DNA from: Candidatus Heimdallarchaeota archaeon | GTDB lineage: Archaea > Asgardarchaeota > Heimdallarchaeia > Heimdallarchaeales > Kariarchaeaceae | Reading direction: 5' to 3' | NCBI GenBank assembly: GCA_029882335.1 | Contig: JAOUKW010000264.1 | Span: 1 to 5,818 of the forward strand | Length of the DNA stretch: 5,818 nucleotides | In this document: piece after piece, positions 5,150 to 5,818 of the stretch | Numbering within the stretch: position 1 is the first letter of the stretch | Layout: every line of letters begins with the position of its first letter | Translations under genes and position numbers: made by a program | The notes under the pieces: generated by a model | The model's database searches: none | The model's input: the letters and a program-made list of their open reading frames with translations, nothing else | What the model was told of the DNA's origin: nothing

Positions 5150-5818
5150 ATGGATATGGTTGAAAAATATTATCATCTTTTGTTAGCATTAGAATCAGAT
5201 CCATTAATTTCGATGAAAGACTTGGCAACTAAACTTAACATTACTTTTCCTACGTTAAAAAAACGATATCAATTTCTATTAGATGAAAAAATTATACTAA
5301 ATTCATCTTGTAGTATAAATTTAGAGGCATTAGGATTAACAAAGATATTAGTTTATTTTGAAGTTGAAAACTATAGTCAGCTAACTACTTTAGAAAAAAT
5401 TGGTGAACTTCATCCATATACCAGATATCATGGACGTTGTATTGGTAATAAGTTTGGTTTGTATTTTGAGTTTGATATTCCAGACGAAGACCAATGTTTT
5501 GAGTTAATATTAGAATTATTCAATACAATTATTGAAAGAAGGATTGCCTCATCGGTAAAGGTTTATTCCAGTTTGGGGTATCGACATGAAATTTTTCCTG
5601 ATTTTACTAAATTTGATCCTGATAATCGTAAATGGGATTTTGATTGGGAATCTTGGTTTAATAAATTACCACAACAGGATAACATCATCAATTATGAGTT
5701 AAGCAAAAAAATTGATCCTATAAATTTAACAAAAATTAGGTTAGATATACTTCGTAAGTTTACGATCAATGCTTCATTCAAACAAGCAGATTTGATCAGA
5801 GATAGTACACTGCATTTG
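5150..5818 (+). CDS. AsnC/Lrp-like winged-helix transcription regulator with a second HTH beginning (incomplete)
   Basis: An open frame of 223 codons runs off the right edge without a stop. Residues 1-50 form a winged helix-turn-helix: VEKYYHLLLALESDP, then MKDLATKLNI and the recognition helix TFPTLKKRYQFLLDE. The following strand (ILNSSCSINLEALGL) matches the way Lrp/AsnC proteins leave the wing (residues 49-63). Residues 64-150 alternate strands and helices, like a ligand-binding or dimerisation domain. A Trp-rich segment follows (WDFDWESWFNKLP, about 163-175). From residue 193 the pattern restarts: LTKIRLDILRKFTINASFKQ, then ADLIRD, which looks like the opening of a second AsnC-type HTH ('D..IL..L..NAR...'). 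The protein is thus a tandem regulator, with the second half mostly outside the window. Ligand and targets are unknown. It has its own TATA box and Shine-Dalgarno, and the inverted repeat upstream is a candidate operator. Confidence 0.82.
   Translation, partial: MDMVEKYYHLLLALESDPLISMKDLATKLNITFPTLKKRYQFLLDEKIILNSSCSINLEALGLTKILVYFEVENYSQLTTLEKIGELHPYTRYHGRCIGNKFGLYFEFDIPDEDQCFELILELFNTIIERRIASSVKVYSSLGYRHEIFPDFTKFDPDNRKWDFDWESWFNKLPQQDNIINYELSKKIDPINLTKIRLDILRKFTINASFKQADLIRDSTLHL

Noticed and set aside
1..5818. CRISPR arrays, tRNA or rRNA genes, insertion sequences
   Set aside because: I saw no regularly spaced repeats, no tRNA-like GTTCRANNC arm, no rRNA signature and no transposase or terminal inverted repeats.

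Overview
The window is strongly AT-rich and reads most naturally as archaeal DNA. Archaeal-type TATA elements lie about 25-37 bp upstream of the predicted starts. Some starts look leaderless, while others carry a GGTGA-type Shine-Dalgarno. The last gene encodes a tandem AsnC-like winged-helix regulator, a type common in archaea. A low-GC Asgard (Heimdallarchaeia-like) archaeon is my best guess, but it is an inference: no rRNA, tRNA or other marker gene is present.

Layout: Positions 1-4326 hold four genes, all on the minus strand. In transcription order they are a soluble GAF/HisKA protein whose ATP-binding domain has lost its key residues (4326-3229), a 586-residue secreted, C-terminally membrane-anchored protein with a TTG start (3150-1390), a NatA-like ABC transporter ATPase (1118-60), and the first 19 codons of a gene starting one base after the ATPase stop (58 to the window edge), presumably the ABC-2 permease. 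Gaps are 78, 271 and 1 bases. The first two genes may be co-transcribed. The ATPase appears to have its own promoter and to be translationally coupled to its downstream partner.

Positions 4327-4534 are a divergent promoter region containing nested short inverted repeats. To its right, on the plus strand, lie a small secreted protein with a calcium-loop-like D-x-N-x-D-G motif (best start 4535, end 4990), a 159-base spacer with an 8-bp inverted repeat, and a winged-helix regulator (5150 to the right edge, incomplete) that begins a second AsnC-like HTH just before the window ends.

How they may work together: two surface proteins flank a degenerate histidine-kinase-like protein, with an exporter ATPase on one side and a transcription factor on the other. 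This could be a surface-sensing and export module, but co-function rests on adjacency alone. No RNA genes, CRISPR arrays, insertion sequences or attachment sites were found.
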